Positions 51,316 to 60,715 of a DNA stretch of 64,000 nucleotides are shown here, in pieces. The notes beneath the pieces are model-generated. The model did not search any database and was not told where the DNA came from. It worked only from the letters and a program-made list of their open reading frames with translations. This DNA is from an uncultured Porphyromonadaceae bacterium (GTDB lineage: Bacteria; Bacteroidota; Bacteroidia; Bacteroidales; Muribaculaceae). Both the position numbers and the translations under genes were made by a program. Positions within the stretch are counted from its first letter, which is position 1, and each line of letters starts with the position of its first letter. The stretch is from contig CAMWNB010000005.1 in assembly GCA_947175495.1 (NCBI GenBank), positions 19,025-83,024 of the forward strand, read 5' to 3'.

Positions 51316-52766
51316 ATTTAGCCGACCGCCTGAAAGAATCCGTATTTGCCACCGTCGGGGCCGCAGCCGACGATCTCGGCCTGCCGGCATACGCCGTCGG
51401 CGGCTATGTGCGTGACCTCATCGTGGGGCGCCACAGCAAGGACATCGACTTCGTGACCGTAGGCTCCGGCATCGACCTTGCCCACGCTGTGGCCGCGCGC
51501 ATAGGGCGTCGCTGCCGCGTGAACGTGTTCAAGACCTACGGCACCGCGCAGATAAAGCGCGGCGCGCTGGAACTTGAGTTCGTGGGTGCGCGCCGAGAGA
51601 GCTATCACCGCGAGTCGCGCAACCCGATAGTGGAGAGCGGCACGCTGGAGGAGGACATCGCGCGCCGCGACTTCACCATCAACGCCATGGCCATCAGCGT
51701 GAACAGCGCCACCTTCGGCGAGCTCATCGACCTCTACGGAGGCATGGACGACATCCGCTCGCGCACCATCCGCACGCCGCTCGACCCGGACATCACCTTC
51801 AGCGACGATCCCCTGCGCATGATGCGCGCCGTGCGCTTTGCCTCGCAGCTGCAGTTCGGCATCGCGCCCGAGACCTTCGACGCCATCTGCCGCAACGCCG
51901 GCCGCATAGAGATAATCACCGTGGAGCGCATCAAGGACGAGCTGTGCAAAATCATGCGCTCGCCGCGCCCGTCGATCGGCCTCGACCTGCTGCACCGCAC
52001 CGGTCTGCTCAAGCTGATATTCCCCGAGCTTGAGGCCCTTGCGGGAGTGAGCGTGGTGCACGGCCGCGGCCACAAGGACAATTTCTACCACACGATGCAG
52101 GTGGTCGACACCGTGGCTTCCGGCACCGACAACGAATGGCTGCGCTGGGCCGCGCTGCTCCACGACATAGGCAAGCCGGCCACAAAGCGCTACGACGAGC
52201 GCACGGGCTGGACCTTCCACAACCACAATTTCATAGGCGCCAAGATGGTGCCGCGCATTTTCAGCCGTCTGCGTCTGGGCATGGGTGCCGAGATGCGCTA
52301 TGTGCAGAAACTCGTGGAGCTGCACATGCGCCCCATAGCGCTTGTGGAGGATGAGGTGACCGACAGCGCCGTGCGCCGTCTCGTCAATTATGCCGAGGGC
52401 GACCTCGACGACCTGATGCTGCTTGCGCGCGCCGATATCACCAGCAAGAACGAGGAGAGGAAGCAGCGGTTCCTCGAGAACTTCGACCTGGTGGAGCGCA
52501 AATATGAGTACATCAAGGCGCTCGACGCCGAGCGTGCACGCCGCAACCCTGTGGACGGCAACGAGATAATGCACATTTTCGGACTGACGCCAAGCCCCAT
52601 GGTAGGACTGCTCGCCGGCTCGCTCAAGCAGGCCATCAAGGACTGCGACATCGAGGACACGCGCGAGGCATCGCTGCGCTTCCTCATCGACCTCGCCGCC
52701 TCCCACGGCATTGCCGTGGTGAACGAGCCGGCGGCGGAGGGAGATGAACCTGTTGTTGAATCTTAA
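51312..52766 (+). CDS. CCA tRNA nucleotidyltransferase with HD domain
   Basis: This 484-residue enzyme adds or repairs the 3' CCA of tRNA, needed here because the tRNA-Glu genes lack encoded CCA. The start is ATG 51312 overlapping the peptidase stop; the much longer open frame upstream is antisense-like noise. The catalytic DxD lies in AVGGYVRDLIVGRHSKDIDFVTVG; RRDFTINAMAI and DPLRMMRAVRFASQL are the neck motifs. The HD motif LLHDIGKPATK suggests an added phosphohydrolase domain, as is typical for Bacteroidetes members. Confidence 0.93.
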   Translation: MNLADRLKESVFATVGAAADDLGLPAYAVGGYVRDLIVGRHSKDIDFVTVGSGIDLAHAVAARIGRRCRVNVFKTYGTAQIKRGALELEFVGARRESYHRESRNPIVESGTLEEDIARRDFTINAMAISVNSATFGELIDLYGGMDDIRSRTIRTPLDPDITFSDDPLRMMRAVRFASQLQFGIAPETFDAICRNAGRIEIITVERIKDELCKIMRSPRPSIGLDLLHRTGLLKLIFPELEALAGVSVVHGRGHKDNFYHTMQVVDTVASGTDNEWLRWAALLHDIGKPATKRYDERTGWTFHNHNFIGAKMVPRIFSRLRLGMGAEMRYVQKLVELHMRPIALVEDEVTDSAVRRLVNYAEGDLDDLMLLARADITSKNEERKQRFLENFDLVERKYEYIKALDAERARRNPVDGNEIMHIFGLTPSPMVGLLAGSLKQAIKDCDIEDTREASLRFLIDLAASHGIAVVNEPAAEGDEPVVES

Positions 52767-52780
52767 AAAAAGGAAATCAA

Positions 52781-53116
52781 GTGTATTACGTTCAGAAACG
52801 CCTTGAAATATCGGCCAGTCACTACCTTCGCCTCAACTACGAGAGCAAATGCTCGGTGCTGCATGGCCACAACTGGATTGTGACGGTGTTCTGCCGCGCC
52901 GCCGAGCTCGATGAAAACGGCATGGTGACGGACTTCACCCACATCAAGCACCGTGTGATGGACCGCCTCGACCACACGGCCATAAACGATGTGGTGGATT
53001 TCAACCCCACGGCCGAGAACATGGCCCGCTGGATATGCGAACAGATTCCGAACTGCTATCGCGTGGATGTGCAGGAAAGCGAAGGCAACCTCGCAAGCTA
53101 CACCATAGACGACTGA
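52781..53116 (+). CDS. queD: 6-carboxytetrahydropterin synthase (QueD)
   Basis: This 111-residue enzyme makes 6-carboxy-5,6,7,8-tetrahydropterin from dihydroneopterin triphosphate, an early step to queuosine and other 7-deazapurines. Zinc histidines are visible as His14 (ASHYL) and His28/His30 (LHGHN), with the catalytic Cys24. The start is GTG at 52781 with a good AGGAAA ribosome site eight bases upstream. queE follows one base after the stop. Confidence 0.93.
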   Translation: MYYVQKRLEISASHYLRLNYESKCSVLHGHNWIVTVFCRAAELDENGMVTDFTHIKHRVMDRLDHTAINDVVDFNPTAENMARWICEQIPNCYRVDVQESEGNLASYTIDD

Positions 53117-53117
53117 T

Positions 53118-53663
53118 ATGTATCGCGTAAACGAGATATTTTATTCGCTGCAGGGGGAAGGCTTCTACACGGGCACGCCCGCAGTGTTTCTGCGGTTCAG
53201 CGGCTGCAACCGCCGCTGTGCATTCTGCGACACCGACTTTGCGGCCTACACGGAGATGAGCGCGGAGGAGATAGTGGCCAAAGTGTCGGAATTCCCGGCC
53301 CGCCACATCGTCGTGACCGGCGGCGAGCCCCTCATGCAGCTCGACGACAGGCTGGTGCGTGCGCTCAAGACGGCCGGCTTCTACATCCAGGTGGAGACCA
53401 ACGGCTCGCTGGCCGCGCCCACGGGTGTGGACTGGGTGACATGCTCGCCGAAGGCTGCCCCGTGGGGCATCGACCGCATCGACGAACTGAAGATTGTCTA
53501 TGAAGGGCAGGACGTGGAGCGCATAGCCGAGCTGTTGCCGGCGCCGCGCCTGCTGCTGCAGCCGTGCTCGGGCCGCAACACCGACGAGGTGGTGCGCTAC
53601 ATCCTCGACCACCCGCGCTGGCGTCTCTCGCTGCAGACCCACAAGCTCATCGACGTGCGCTGA
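53118..53663 (+). CDS. queE: 7-carboxy-7-deazaguanine synthase (QueE)
   Basis: This 181-residue radical SAM enzyme makes the ring contraction that yields 7-carboxy-7-deazaguanine. The cluster motif CNRRCAFC (Cys30, Cys34, Cys37) is the shortened CxxxCxxC form, after SLQGEGFYTGTPAVFLRFSG. HIVVTGGEPLMQ is the GGE motif. It pairs with queD one base upstream. The next two steps (queC, queF) are not in the window. Its last 17 bases overlap the end of the convergent response-regulator gene. Confidence 0.94.
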   Translation: MYRVNEIFYSLQGEGFYTGTPAVFLRFSGCNRRCAFCDTDFAAYTEMSAEEIVAKVSEFPARHIVVTGGEPLMQLDDRLVRALKTAGFYIQVETNGSLAAPTGVDWVTCSPKAAPWGIDRIDELKIVYEGQDVERIAELLPAPRLLLQPCSGRNTDEVVRYILDHPRWRLSLQTHKLIDVR

Positions 53664-54339
53664 TGGCCGCCGCGTAGCTGCGGCCTACGGGAAGGATGTG
53701 GCCGGAGTCGAGGCGCACTTCCTGGCTGTTGAAAGAGGCGATGCGGGCGCGGGGAACTATGTAGGAGCGGTGGATGCGGATGAATGTGTCGGGCGGGAGC
53801 ATGGCTCCGAGGTTCTTAAGGGTGACTCGCGAGATGGTGCACGGGCCGGTGCGGCGATAGATTTTTGAATAGGCTTCCATTGCCTCGACGTACAGGATGT
53901 CGTCGAGGGGGATGGTGACGTTGTTGTACTCCTGCTTGACGACAATCGAGCGTGGTGCGGCAGCGGCGCGTGTGTAGTCGAGGCGGCGCAGGGCTCGGGC
54001 CACGGCTTTCAGGAAGCGGTCGTAGGAGAACGGCTTGTGCAGGTAGTCGACGGCGTCCAGGTCGAAACCTTCGGCGGCGTAGTCGAGGTAGGCTGTGGTG
54101 AAGATGATGCATGTGTCGGCAGGGACGGATGCGGCGAGAGTGATGCCGTCGATGCCGTCCATCTCTATGTCGAGGAAAGCGATGGCGGGGCGCCGGCTCC
54201 GTATGGCCTCAAGGGCTGCGGCTGGGTCGGTGAAAACCTCGAGGGCGAGGTCGCCGCGGCGCTCGCAGAATTTGCGTATGACTTCGAGGGCGAGCGGCTC
54301 GTCGTCGACGGCTATGCAGGAGACTGGTGTGGAGGTCAT
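53647..54339 (-). CDS. LytTR-family response regulator
   Basis: This 230-residue protein has a receiver domain (acid pair in AVDDEPLAL, phospho-Asp57 in AFLDIEMDG, Lys102 in YLHKPF) and a C-terminal LytTR DNA-binding domain (IVVKQEYNNVTIPLDDILYVEAMEAYSKIY to FIRIHRSYIVPRARI). It is the partner of the histidine kinase immediately upstream, whose stop it overlaps by four bases. Targets are unknown; the nearby SusCDEF operon and the esterase are candidates by position only. Confidence 0.92.
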   Translation of the reverse strand: MTSTPVSCIAVDDEPLALEVIRKFCERRGDLALEVFTDPAAALEAIRSRRPAIAFLDIEMDGIDGITLAASVPADTCIIFTTAYLDYAAEGFDLDAVDYLHKPFSYDRFLKAVARALRRLDYTRAAAAPRSIVVKQEYNNVTIPLDDILYVEAMEAYSKIYRRTGPCTISRVTLKNLGAMLPPDTFIRIHRSYIVPRARIASFNSQEVRLDSGHILPVGRSYAAAISARR

Positions 54340-55373
54340 GAGAGCTGGATTCGTAGGTTTACCCGATAGATGCCGTCGTCGCCGGCGCCTGCAGCGAGGC
54401 TGTAGCGGCCGGGGAAGATGCCGTCCAGGCGTGCCCGGCAGTTGTCGATGCCTGTGGGCGCGTTGCGGCGGAATTCGTCGGCGTGTTTCATGATGGCGTT
54501 GCTTGTCTCGAATGTGAGCTGTCCCCGGCGCAGGACGAGGGCGAGGGCGATGGTGCAGTCGCGGGTGGACGATGCGCCGTATTTGAATGCGTTTTCGAGG
54601 AAGGTCATGAGTATCATGGGAGGCATGAGGGCCTCGGGATCGTCGACGTCGCAGTGCCAGTCGACGCGTGTGCGCGTGCCGAGACGTATGGCCTGCAGGT
54701 CGATGTAGTTGCCTATGTAGGCTATCTCGTCGCCGACAGGGACACTTTCGTTGCGGATGGTGGTGTAGGTGTACTCGAGCAGTTGCGTGAACTTGACGAA
54801 TGCGTCCTCGGCCTGGCGGGATGTGCCTATGACGAGGCTGTAGAGGGAGTTGAGCGTGTTGAAAAGAAAGTGGGGGCTGATCTGAGCCTTGAACATGGCG
54901 AGTTCGGCGCGGTTGCGCTCATACTCTATTTTCTTGCGGTGGAGCAGTTGCGAGTACAGCTCGCGCACGAAGGAGATGGTGAGGGCGTAGCTGACGACGA
55001 TGGAGAACATGAGCCACATGCTGAGCGACACGCTGTAGTTGCGCACCTGGGTCTGGTACTCGCTCATGGCGGGGAGCACGAAGTCGAGGCGCGGCAGGGG
55101 GTAGTGGGCGAGTAGCCAGTTGAGCATCGCGAGCAGAGCCAGCAGGGCCGCCGCGCGCCGGTAGCGCCGCGCGATGATGAGGTGCGGCACGCGGGCGGCT
55201 CTCACTGCAAAATACACGCAGTACATGTACAGGCACACGAGGATGAAGAACCACACGGAATAGCTGATCCAGTGGTGGGCGGGCCCGAGAGCGAGCAGCA
55301 GCGGCATGAGCACGATGCAGAAGAATAGGTCGAGGATGGGCGGGGTGCGTGTCTCGGTGTCTTGCATGCGCAT
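54336..55373 (-). CDS. LytS-like sensor histidine kinase (His_kinase family)
   Basis: This 345-residue membrane kinase has four predicted transmembrane segments in the first ~135 residues and a phospho-acceptor His168 in AQISPHFLFNTLNSLYSL. The N-box is FLENAFKYG and a glycine-box-like TGIDNCRARLDGIF follows. There is no large periplasmic sensor, so the signal may be in the membrane. An alternative ATG two codons in is possible. It lies 39 bases after the esterase and overlaps the regulator gene. Confidence 0.9.
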   Translation of the reverse strand: MRMQDTETRTPPILDLFFCIVLMPLLLALGPAHHWISYSVWFFILVCLYMYCVYFAVRAARVPHLIIARRYRRAAALLALLAMLNWLLAHYPLPRLDFVLPAMSEYQTQVRNYSVSLSMWLMFSIVVSYALTISFVRELYSQLLHRKKIEYERNRAELAMFKAQISPHFLFNTLNSLYSLVIGTSRQAEDAFVKFTQLLEYTYTTIRNESVPVGDEIAYIGNYIDLQAIRLGTRTRVDWHCDVDDPEALMPPMILMTFLENAFKYGASSTRDCTIALALVLRRGQLTFETSNAIMKHADEFRRNAPTGIDNCRARLDGIFPGRYSLAAGAGDDGIYRVNLRIQLS

Positions 55374-55412
55374 GGCGTACGGTGATGTATGATGGGAAGC
55401 GGGACGACGGGC

Positions 55413-56282
55413 TCAGCGGGTGAAGGCGCGCGACACGAAGGGCAGGCAGGTGTAGAGAGCCGTGTGCCAGTACTCGCAGTCGTGGCCGCCGTCGCGCACG
55501 CGGAACTCCACGGGGATGCGCGCGGCGTGCATGGCCTGGATGAACTCGATGTTGCGGGGCAGGAGGAAGTCGTCGTCGCCGCAGTCCACATACCAGCGGA
55601 CGGTGCGCAGCGCGTCGCGGCATGTGTCGTCGGCCTCGGCTACATAGCGCACGCAGCTGTTCTGCTGCACGGAGCGGGTGAGCAGGGCTATCTTGTCGCC
55701 GGGGCTTTCGGAAGGCACGGCGCCTTCTTGGGGTATGTCCATGAGGGCGCTCATGGCGTAGGCAGCGCAGAAGGTGTCGGGGTGGCGCTGGGCGTAGGAG
55801 GTGGTGCCGCCTCCGCCCATGGAGAGGCCTGCGATGGCGCGGCGCCCGCGTGAACCTCCGGCGCGGTAGGTCTTTTCTATGTAGGGGAGGAATTCGGCGA
55901 AGAAGAAGTCCTCGTAGTTCCATCCGGGGATGTTGAAGTAGCCGTTCTGCTCTTCGGCAGGGTTGCCGCCGGCGTGCGGACTTACGACCACCATTTCGTC
56001 GGCTTCGCCGGAGTTGATGAGGCGGTCGAGCACTTCGTTGGCTTTCTGGTCGCGGAACCAGCCCTGATTGTCGCCGTACATGCCGTGGAGGAGGTAGAGC
56101 ACGGGATATGTGCGCGTGGTGTCGGTGTCGAAGCTCTTGGGGAGGTAGACGGTGTAGGGGCGGTCGGCGTTGAGGACGGAGCTGTGGATGGTGTCGGTGA
56201 GGACGCGGCTCTGCGGACCCCACTGCGCGGCTGCTCCGAGCGCCGCTGCAAGGAATGTGGCTATGAAGACGGGTCTTTTCAT
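55413..56282 (-). CDS. Exported alpha/beta-hydrolase esterase (CE1-like)
   Basis: This 289-residue protein has a signal peptide (to about residue 20) and the esterase fold seen in feruloyl or acetyl-xylan esterases and in cell-envelope acyltransferases. Ser154 is in AGLSMGGGG; HGMYGDNQGW is the oxyanion-side loop; the acid is likely in YVDCGDDDFLL, and the histidine in GGHDCEYWH. It could deacylate glycans imported by the neighbouring SusCDEF system, but the strong terminator between them shows separate transcription. It may be co-transcribed with the kinase and regulator. Confidence 0.85.
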   Translation of the reverse strand: MKRPVFIATFLAAALGAAAQWGPQSRVLTDTIHSSVLNADRPYTVYLPKSFDTDTTRTYPVLYLLHGMYGDNQGWFRDQKANEVLDRLINSGEADEMVVVSPHAGGNPAEEQNGYFNIPGWNYEDFFFAEFLPYIEKTYRAGGSRGRRAIAGLSMGGGGTTSYAQRHPDTFCAAYAMSALMDIPQEGAVPSESPGDKIALLTRSVQQNSCVRYVAEADDTCRDALRTVRWYVDCGDDDFLLPRNIEFIQAMHAARIPVEFRVRDGGHDCEYWHTALYTCLPFVSRAFTR

Positions 56283-56304
56283 TGGTGAATGTGATTGGTT
56301 GGTG

Positions 56305-56312
56305 CAAAGATA
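56305..56312 (-). promoter_or_regulatory. -7 element for the esterase-kinase-regulator unit
   Basis: The minus strand reads TATCTTTG (56312-56305), a full -7 match, about 22 bases before the start codon. The -33 position falls in the T run of the upstream terminator (GTTTTT). Confidence 0.55.
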
Positions 56313-56330
56313 ATTAAAAATTCAGAAATA

Positions 56331-56362
56331 AAAAACAGGGGCGCCCGCACCGGGCGCCCCTG
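56331..56362 (-). terminator. Intrinsic terminator of the SusC-D-E-F-like operon
   Basis: A perfect 12-bp stem (56336-56347 with 56351-56362) with a three-base loop, followed on the minus strand by five T bases. It lies 37 bases past the last stop of the operon. Confidence 0.92.
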
Positions 56363-56399
56363 TCTGAGGGAGGTTGTCCTGCAGGATGCCGGACAATTC

Positions 56400-57818
56400 T
56401 TACTGTGCCGTCACCTTGGCGGTGTAGGGCACGGTCGAGAGGTCGAGGGTGACGACGTAGGTGCCGGCGTCGGCGGTGGTGATGTTGCCTGCGTTGAACA
56501 CGAGGCCGTCGGCGGCGCCGCCCCAGTTGATGTCCCAGCCGTTGTTGGCGCCGATTTTCCACTCGCAGCCTGCGGGGAACTCGGTGGGCGCGGAGGTCCA
56601 GGTGAGCAGGTCGTCGGAGGGCGTGAGAGCCTCGAAGGACGCCCAGCCGTTGAAGCCGCCGATGATACCGAGGGTGCTGATGTAGGTGAGCTTGAGGTCG
56701 CGGGTGTTGTAGTTGAGCTCTACATAGAAGAGACCTTTGGCGATGTCGGTGGTGATGTTGTTGCCGCCGTCGGCCTTGCCGGTGTAGACAATGGTGCCGT
56801 TGTCGAGGGTCTGCTTCTCAAGTGCGCTGCCCATGCCGAAGTCGTGGCCTTCCCAGCCGAGGTCGGGGTTGAACTTGAAGCCGTCGCCGCTTTCAACCAC
56901 CACGAGGCCGGTGTAGTTGACATAGTCGGTGGTGGTGAGGATCTGCGATGCGCCTGCGTTCCAGCCGTTGGAGGATCCGGGGGTGTAGAAAGAGGTGAAA
57001 GCCTGCTTGTACTCGTAGGTGTCGGTGAGCATGTTGATGGTCATGAGCACGGGGGCGCCTACGGAGAGCGTGCCTGCGGGTTCGCCTTCGAGGAGGTCGC
57101 CGGTGGCGTCGTTGGCTCCTGCGGGGCCGTAGACCTCGCCGGTTGCGGCTACGATACGCCATTTGGCACCCTGCTCAACGCCTGCCACGGTGAGGCTGAA
57201 GGTGGGGTCGTCGTAGGGGCTGCTGTCGCTGTGGGAGAATGCGAATCCCTGCACGTCGGAGAAGTCGCCGGCATTGGACACCTCGAGGGTGTAGGCGTCG
57301 GCGATTGTCTTCTCGGCGGGGAAGGGCACGATGGAGAGCTGGTAGGGACCGTAGAAGTAGTCGCCACCGCCCATGCGCACGCGGGAAGTGCCTTTTACGG
57401 CGTAGGCGGCGTAGCGGGCGTAGATGGTGGCTGCCGCGGGGTCGTGGGTGACGTTGTTGTAGTAGAAGTCCTGGAGTGCGTCGGCTGCGACGGCAATGTT
57501 GCCTTCGGCGTCGGTGCGCGCATCGATGTCGAAGGGCTGCGCGAAGTCCTCCGTGGCGGCCACCTGCATGGCGAGCTCCACGGTGTAGCCTTCGGGGGCG
57601 TCGGTGAAGTCGACTTTTGCCACTTCGGCTGTCTGGCCGGCGGCGTTGAGAGCGGCGAGGTCGAGTTGTGCGCCGTCGGGCGTCACGCTGATGTTGTCGG
57701 CGTAGAAGGGCGACTCCTGGGGATAGGTCTGCGGCGTGGCGTTGCTTTCCTGCACTTCGTCGCAGGCGGCCAGCGAGAGGCCGAGGGCCGCGGCGCAGAG
57801 TATATAAAGCTTTTTCAT
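56400..57818 (-). CDS. SusF/SusE-like outer-membrane glycan-binding lipoprotein
   Basis: This 472-residue lipoprotein (lipobox SLAAC, cysteine near residue 19) has the SusE/SusF layout: an N-terminal Ig-like region followed by starch-binding-type modules. The late segments YISTLGIIGGFNGWASFEALTPSDDLLTWTS and FPAGCEWKIGANNGWDINWGG match the C-terminal module in which Trp/Asn-rich loops bind alpha-glucan. Related modules (YTPGSSNGWNAG) precede it. It is the last gene of the operon, seven bases after the SusE-like gene. Confidence 0.85.
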   Translation of the reverse strand: MKKLYILCAAALGLSLAACDEVQESNATPQTYPQESPFYADNISVTPDGAQLDLAALNAAGQTAEVAKVDFTDAPEGYTVELAMQVAATEDFAQPFDIDARTDAEGNIAVAADALQDFYYNNVTHDPAAATIYARYAAYAVKGTSRVRMGGGDYFYGPYQLSIVPFPAEKTIADAYTLEVSNAGDFSDVQGFAFSHSDSSPYDDPTFSLTVAGVEQGAKWRIVAATGEVYGPAGANDATGDLLEGEPAGTLSVGAPVLMTINMLTDTYEYKQAFTSFYTPGSSNGWNAGASQILTTTDYVNYTGLVVVESGDGFKFNPDLGWEGHDFGMGSALEKQTLDNGTIVYTGKADGGNNITTDIAKGLFYVELNYNTRDLKLTYISTLGIIGGFNGWASFEALTPSDDLLTWTSAPTEFPAGCEWKIGANNGWDINWGGAADGLVFNAGNITTADAGTYVVTLDLSTVPYTAKVTAQ

Positions 57819-57825
57819 TGTGGGA

Positions 57826-59109
57826 TTAGTCGTTGATGGTGAATGTCACTGCGTTGTTGTTGGCGTCGAGTGTGACGGTGATGTTGTGGCCTGCTGCTCC
57901 GGGCATCTTGAAGCATGCCTGGCCCACGACGGTGGGATAGGAGATGCCGGGATCAACCACCACGTTGCCGCCGTCGACGGTTGCGGTGGGGTCGTTGGTG
58001 TCGGCGGCCCACTGTGCGTCGGTCCAGCCTGCGAGGGCCGAGTAGAAGCGGCAGTAGAGCACGTCGCCGTCGCCGCCGAAATCAGCGGGCATGTCGAAGG
58101 TGCCGGTGTAGACGCCGGTGGCGCCTTCGTCCACGAGCTTCCAGTCGTCGTAGGCGTCGCCCTCGGGAGTGGCCCAGCCGCCGTTGTTGCCGACCATGTA
58201 GGCGTAGTTCGAAACTACGACTTCGTGGGCGCCTTCGGTGATGGTGACGGTCATGTTGTTCTCGTCGCTCATGTCGACCACGATGGTCATCTCGCCGCCG
58301 GCCCAGGTGGCGAAGTTGAAGTTGTCCTTGGTGGCCTTGATGCCGTCCTCGAAGAGGCCGTCGGTGAAGGCGCAGGCGATGTTGTAAGCGCCGTCGCTGC
58401 TGACTGCGTCGCCGCCGTGGTTGTTGCAGGGACCGTAGCTGAAGGTGTCCCAGTCGCCGTCGAGCTCGGTGTAGAAGCGGAAGAGGGCCTGGCCTGCGGG
58501 CACGTTGAACACGCCGCTGTAGATTTTGGAGCCGATGGCCTTGTCGCTCTCGTAGAGGCGCCACTGCTTCAGAGTCTCGGTCTCGGTCATGTTCCACTCG
58601 GAGCAGGAGCCCACGAGGTAGATGTAGCCGGGCGAGGGGATGGCGAAGTAGCCCTTGACGTGCTGGAGTTCAATCCAGTTGCTCTTGACGAGGCCGAGGC
58701 CGTCGTTGTTGAGCTGCGCGATGGCACGGATGTAGAGAGGCTGGTAGCCGGGGTCGGTCCAGTCGTCGGGGTTCTCGATGCCGCGGAGCACGCAGAGGCC
58801 TGTGGCCACGTCTTCGTCGTTGATGGTGAACGACGCGAGGTTGGGCTCGTTGGATGCGATGGCGTAGGTGGTTTCCTTGTCGAGGGAGATTTCCACGCTG
58901 TAGGATGCGGTGGCCACGAAGCCGTAGTCGGGCTGCGAGCACGTCAGCGCGATGGTGCCGCCGGGGGTGAGCTCGTAGTACTGCTCGGCCGTGGGCGGCG
59001 TGTTGAGCGTGAAGCTGTCGGGCACGTTGAGCACGGGTGTCTTGTCGTCGTTGCAGGCGGCGAGACCCATGATGGCGAGCGCGCTCAGAAATATGCTGAG
59101 TTTTTTCAT
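57826..59109 (-). CDS. SusE-like outer-membrane glycan-binding lipoprotein
   Basis: This 427-residue lipoprotein (lipobox GLAAC, cysteine near residue 19) has the SusE-type N-terminal domain (LNVPDSFTLNTPPTAEQYYELTPGGTIALTCSQPDYG), followed by repeated modules with YLVGSCSEWNMTETE, ALFRFYTELDGDWDTFSYGP and AYMVGNNGGWATPEGDAYDDW. Such modules bind glycan on the cell surface. It lies 19 bases after SusD. Together with SusF this is the standard C-D-E-F order, though no amylase is present. Confidence 0.85.
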   Translation of the reverse strand: MKKLSIFLSALAIMGLAACNDDKTPVLNVPDSFTLNTPPTAEQYYELTPGGTIALTCSQPDYGFVATASYSVEISLDKETTYAIASNEPNLASFTINDEDVATGLCVLRGIENPDDWTDPGYQPLYIRAIAQLNNDGLGLVKSNWIELQHVKGYFAIPSPGYIYLVGSCSEWNMTETETLKQWRLYESDKAIGSKIYSGVFNVPAGQALFRFYTELDGDWDTFSYGPCNNHGGDAVSSDGAYNIACAFTDGLFEDGIKATKDNFNFATWAGGEMTIVVDMSDENNMTVTITEGAHEVVVSNYAYMVGNNGGWATPEGDAYDDWKLVDEGATGVYTGTFDMPADFGGDGDVLYCRFYSALAGWTDAQWAADTNDPTATVDGGNVVVDPGISYPTVVGQACFKMPGAAGHNITVTLDANNNAVTFTIND

Positions 59110-59128
59110 TGTAGGTACATTGAAAGGA

Positions 59129-60679
59129 TTAGTAGCCGGGGTTCTGGCCGATTACAGATACATAGGAGTAGGGGATGGCGAAGAGGGCGCGGTAGTCGGG
59201 GATGGAGACACCCTCGTAGATGCCGCCCTTCCAGCTCCAGAGATAGGAGCTGCCGGTGAACTTGCCGAAGCGGATGAGGTCGCTGCGGCGGTGTCCCTCC
59301 CAGTAGAGCTCTACCTGGCGTTCGTGGAGGATATCGTCGAGGCTCATGGAGCTGGCTTTGGGCAGGCCGGCGCGCTCGCGCACCTGGTTGAAGTAGCCGA
59401 GGCCGTCGATGCCGGTGACACCGCGTGCCTCGCACTCGGCGAGCATGAGGTAGGTGTCGGCCAGGCGGAACACGGGATAGTCGGCGTCGCACATGCCGCC
59501 GGTGCTGTAGACGCAGGCGCCTGCGGCGGGATCGTTGTCGTAGTTGTCTTCGCTGACGTAGCGGTACTTGGTGCAGATGTAGCCTTCGAACTCATAGTCG
59601 TCGAGGTCCTCGACACTGTTGGTGAGACCGTCGGTGTAGAAGAGGAAGCGCTTGTCGCCGGGCTCGAACGCGTCGATGAGCTCGGGGCGCACTTTCAGGC
59701 CGCTCCAGGGGGTGAAGTCGGCGCCGAGCTGCTTGAGCACGTCGGCGGGCATCTTGTCGCTGTAGGCACCTGCGGTGAGGTAGGTGGTGCCGCCCCAGCT
59801 TTCCATGGCGCCTACCTGCTGGGGAGCTGCCCAGAGGATTTCGCCATTGCCGACGTAGCGGTCGTTGGAGCCGCAGAAGAGGTATTTGTACTCGTCGGCG
59901 AGCTGCATGCCGCCGTCAAGCACGTGCTTGCAGGCATCGGCGCATTCGGCGTACATGGCGTGGCCGGTGTAGACCTCGGCGTTGAGATAGAGCTTGGCCA
60001 GGAGCATGTAGGCTGCTTCGCGGGACACACGGCCGTAGGTCTGCTGTGCGGCCACGGGCACCGAGGGGATGGCCTCGGCGAGGTCGGCCACGGTGGCGTC
60101 GAAGAGCTGCTGGCGGTCGTAGGTGGGAGGAATGGCACCGGTGGTTGCGCCCACGACCCAGGGTCCGCGGCCGAACATGTCGATCATGTTGTAGTAAGCG
60201 TATGCGCGGAGCACACGGGCCTCGGCCTCGAAAGCGGTCTTTTCTTCGTCGGTGAGGAGGTCGCCGGCGGTGGCGAGGATGTCGATGAACGTAGTGGCCT
60301 TGCGGGCAAGGTCGGCCTCACGGGCGTAGCAGAGATAGAGCCAGCCGTTGTTGTCGAGCCATGTCTGCTCGAAGAGGGCGTGGTAGCCGGGGTCGTTCCA
60401 TTTGTTCATGATGACGGCGCCGTCGGCAGTGAGTTCCTGTGCGTTCCAGTGGCAGCGCATGAACACGCCGTCGCCGGCACCATAGCCGGGCCAGGAGATG
60501 TTTCCTTCGTAAAGGAGGGAGCCGTAGAGGCTGCCGAGATAGCCGTACCACTCGGCTGTGGTGGTGAGCTCGAGCTTGGTCTGGGGATCGTCGGGCTTGA
60601 CGTCGAGGTCGTCGACGCAGGCGGTGGTGGCGAGAGTCAGACCCATGCAGGCGAGAGCGGCATATTTATATAGTTTCAT
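59129..60679 (-). CDS. SusD/RagB-family lipoprotein
   Basis: This 516-residue lipoprotein has a lipobox at LATTAC (cysteine near residue 21). SusD features include AEWYGYLGSLYGSLLYEG, FEAEARVLRAYAYYNMIDMFGRGPWV, the TPR-like helices with AYMLLAKLYLNAEVYTG, and the C-terminal VELYWEGHRRSDLIRFGKF and IGQNPGY ending. It is the lid of the SusC barrel encoded 36 bases upstream. Confidence 0.93.
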   Translation of the reverse strand: MKLYKYAALACMGLTLATTACVDDLDVKPDDPQTKLELTTTAEWYGYLGSLYGSLLYEGNISWPGYGAGDGVFMRCHWNAQELTADGAVIMNKWNDPGYHALFEQTWLDNNGWLYLCYAREADLARKATTFIDILATAGDLLTDEEKTAFEAEARVLRAYAYYNMIDMFGRGPWVVGATTGAIPPTYDRQQLFDATVADLAEAIPSVPVAAQQTYGRVSREAAYMLLAKLYLNAEVYTGHAMYAECADACKHVLDGGMQLADEYKYLFCGSNDRYVGNGEILWAAPQQVGAMESWGGTTYLTAGAYSDKMPADVLKQLGADFTPWSGLKVRPELIDAFEPGDKRFLFYTDGLTNSVEDLDDYEFEGYICTKYRYVSEDNYDNDPAAGACVYSTGGMCDADYPVFRLADTYLMLAECEARGVTGIDGLGYFNQVRERAGLPKASSMSLDDILHERQVELYWEGHRRSDLIRFGKFTGSSYLWSWKGGIYEGVSIPDYRALFAIPYSYVSVIGQNPGY

Positions 60680-60715
60680 AAAATGATGCTTTCTTATGTG
60701 TGAAGTGAAGAGTGA

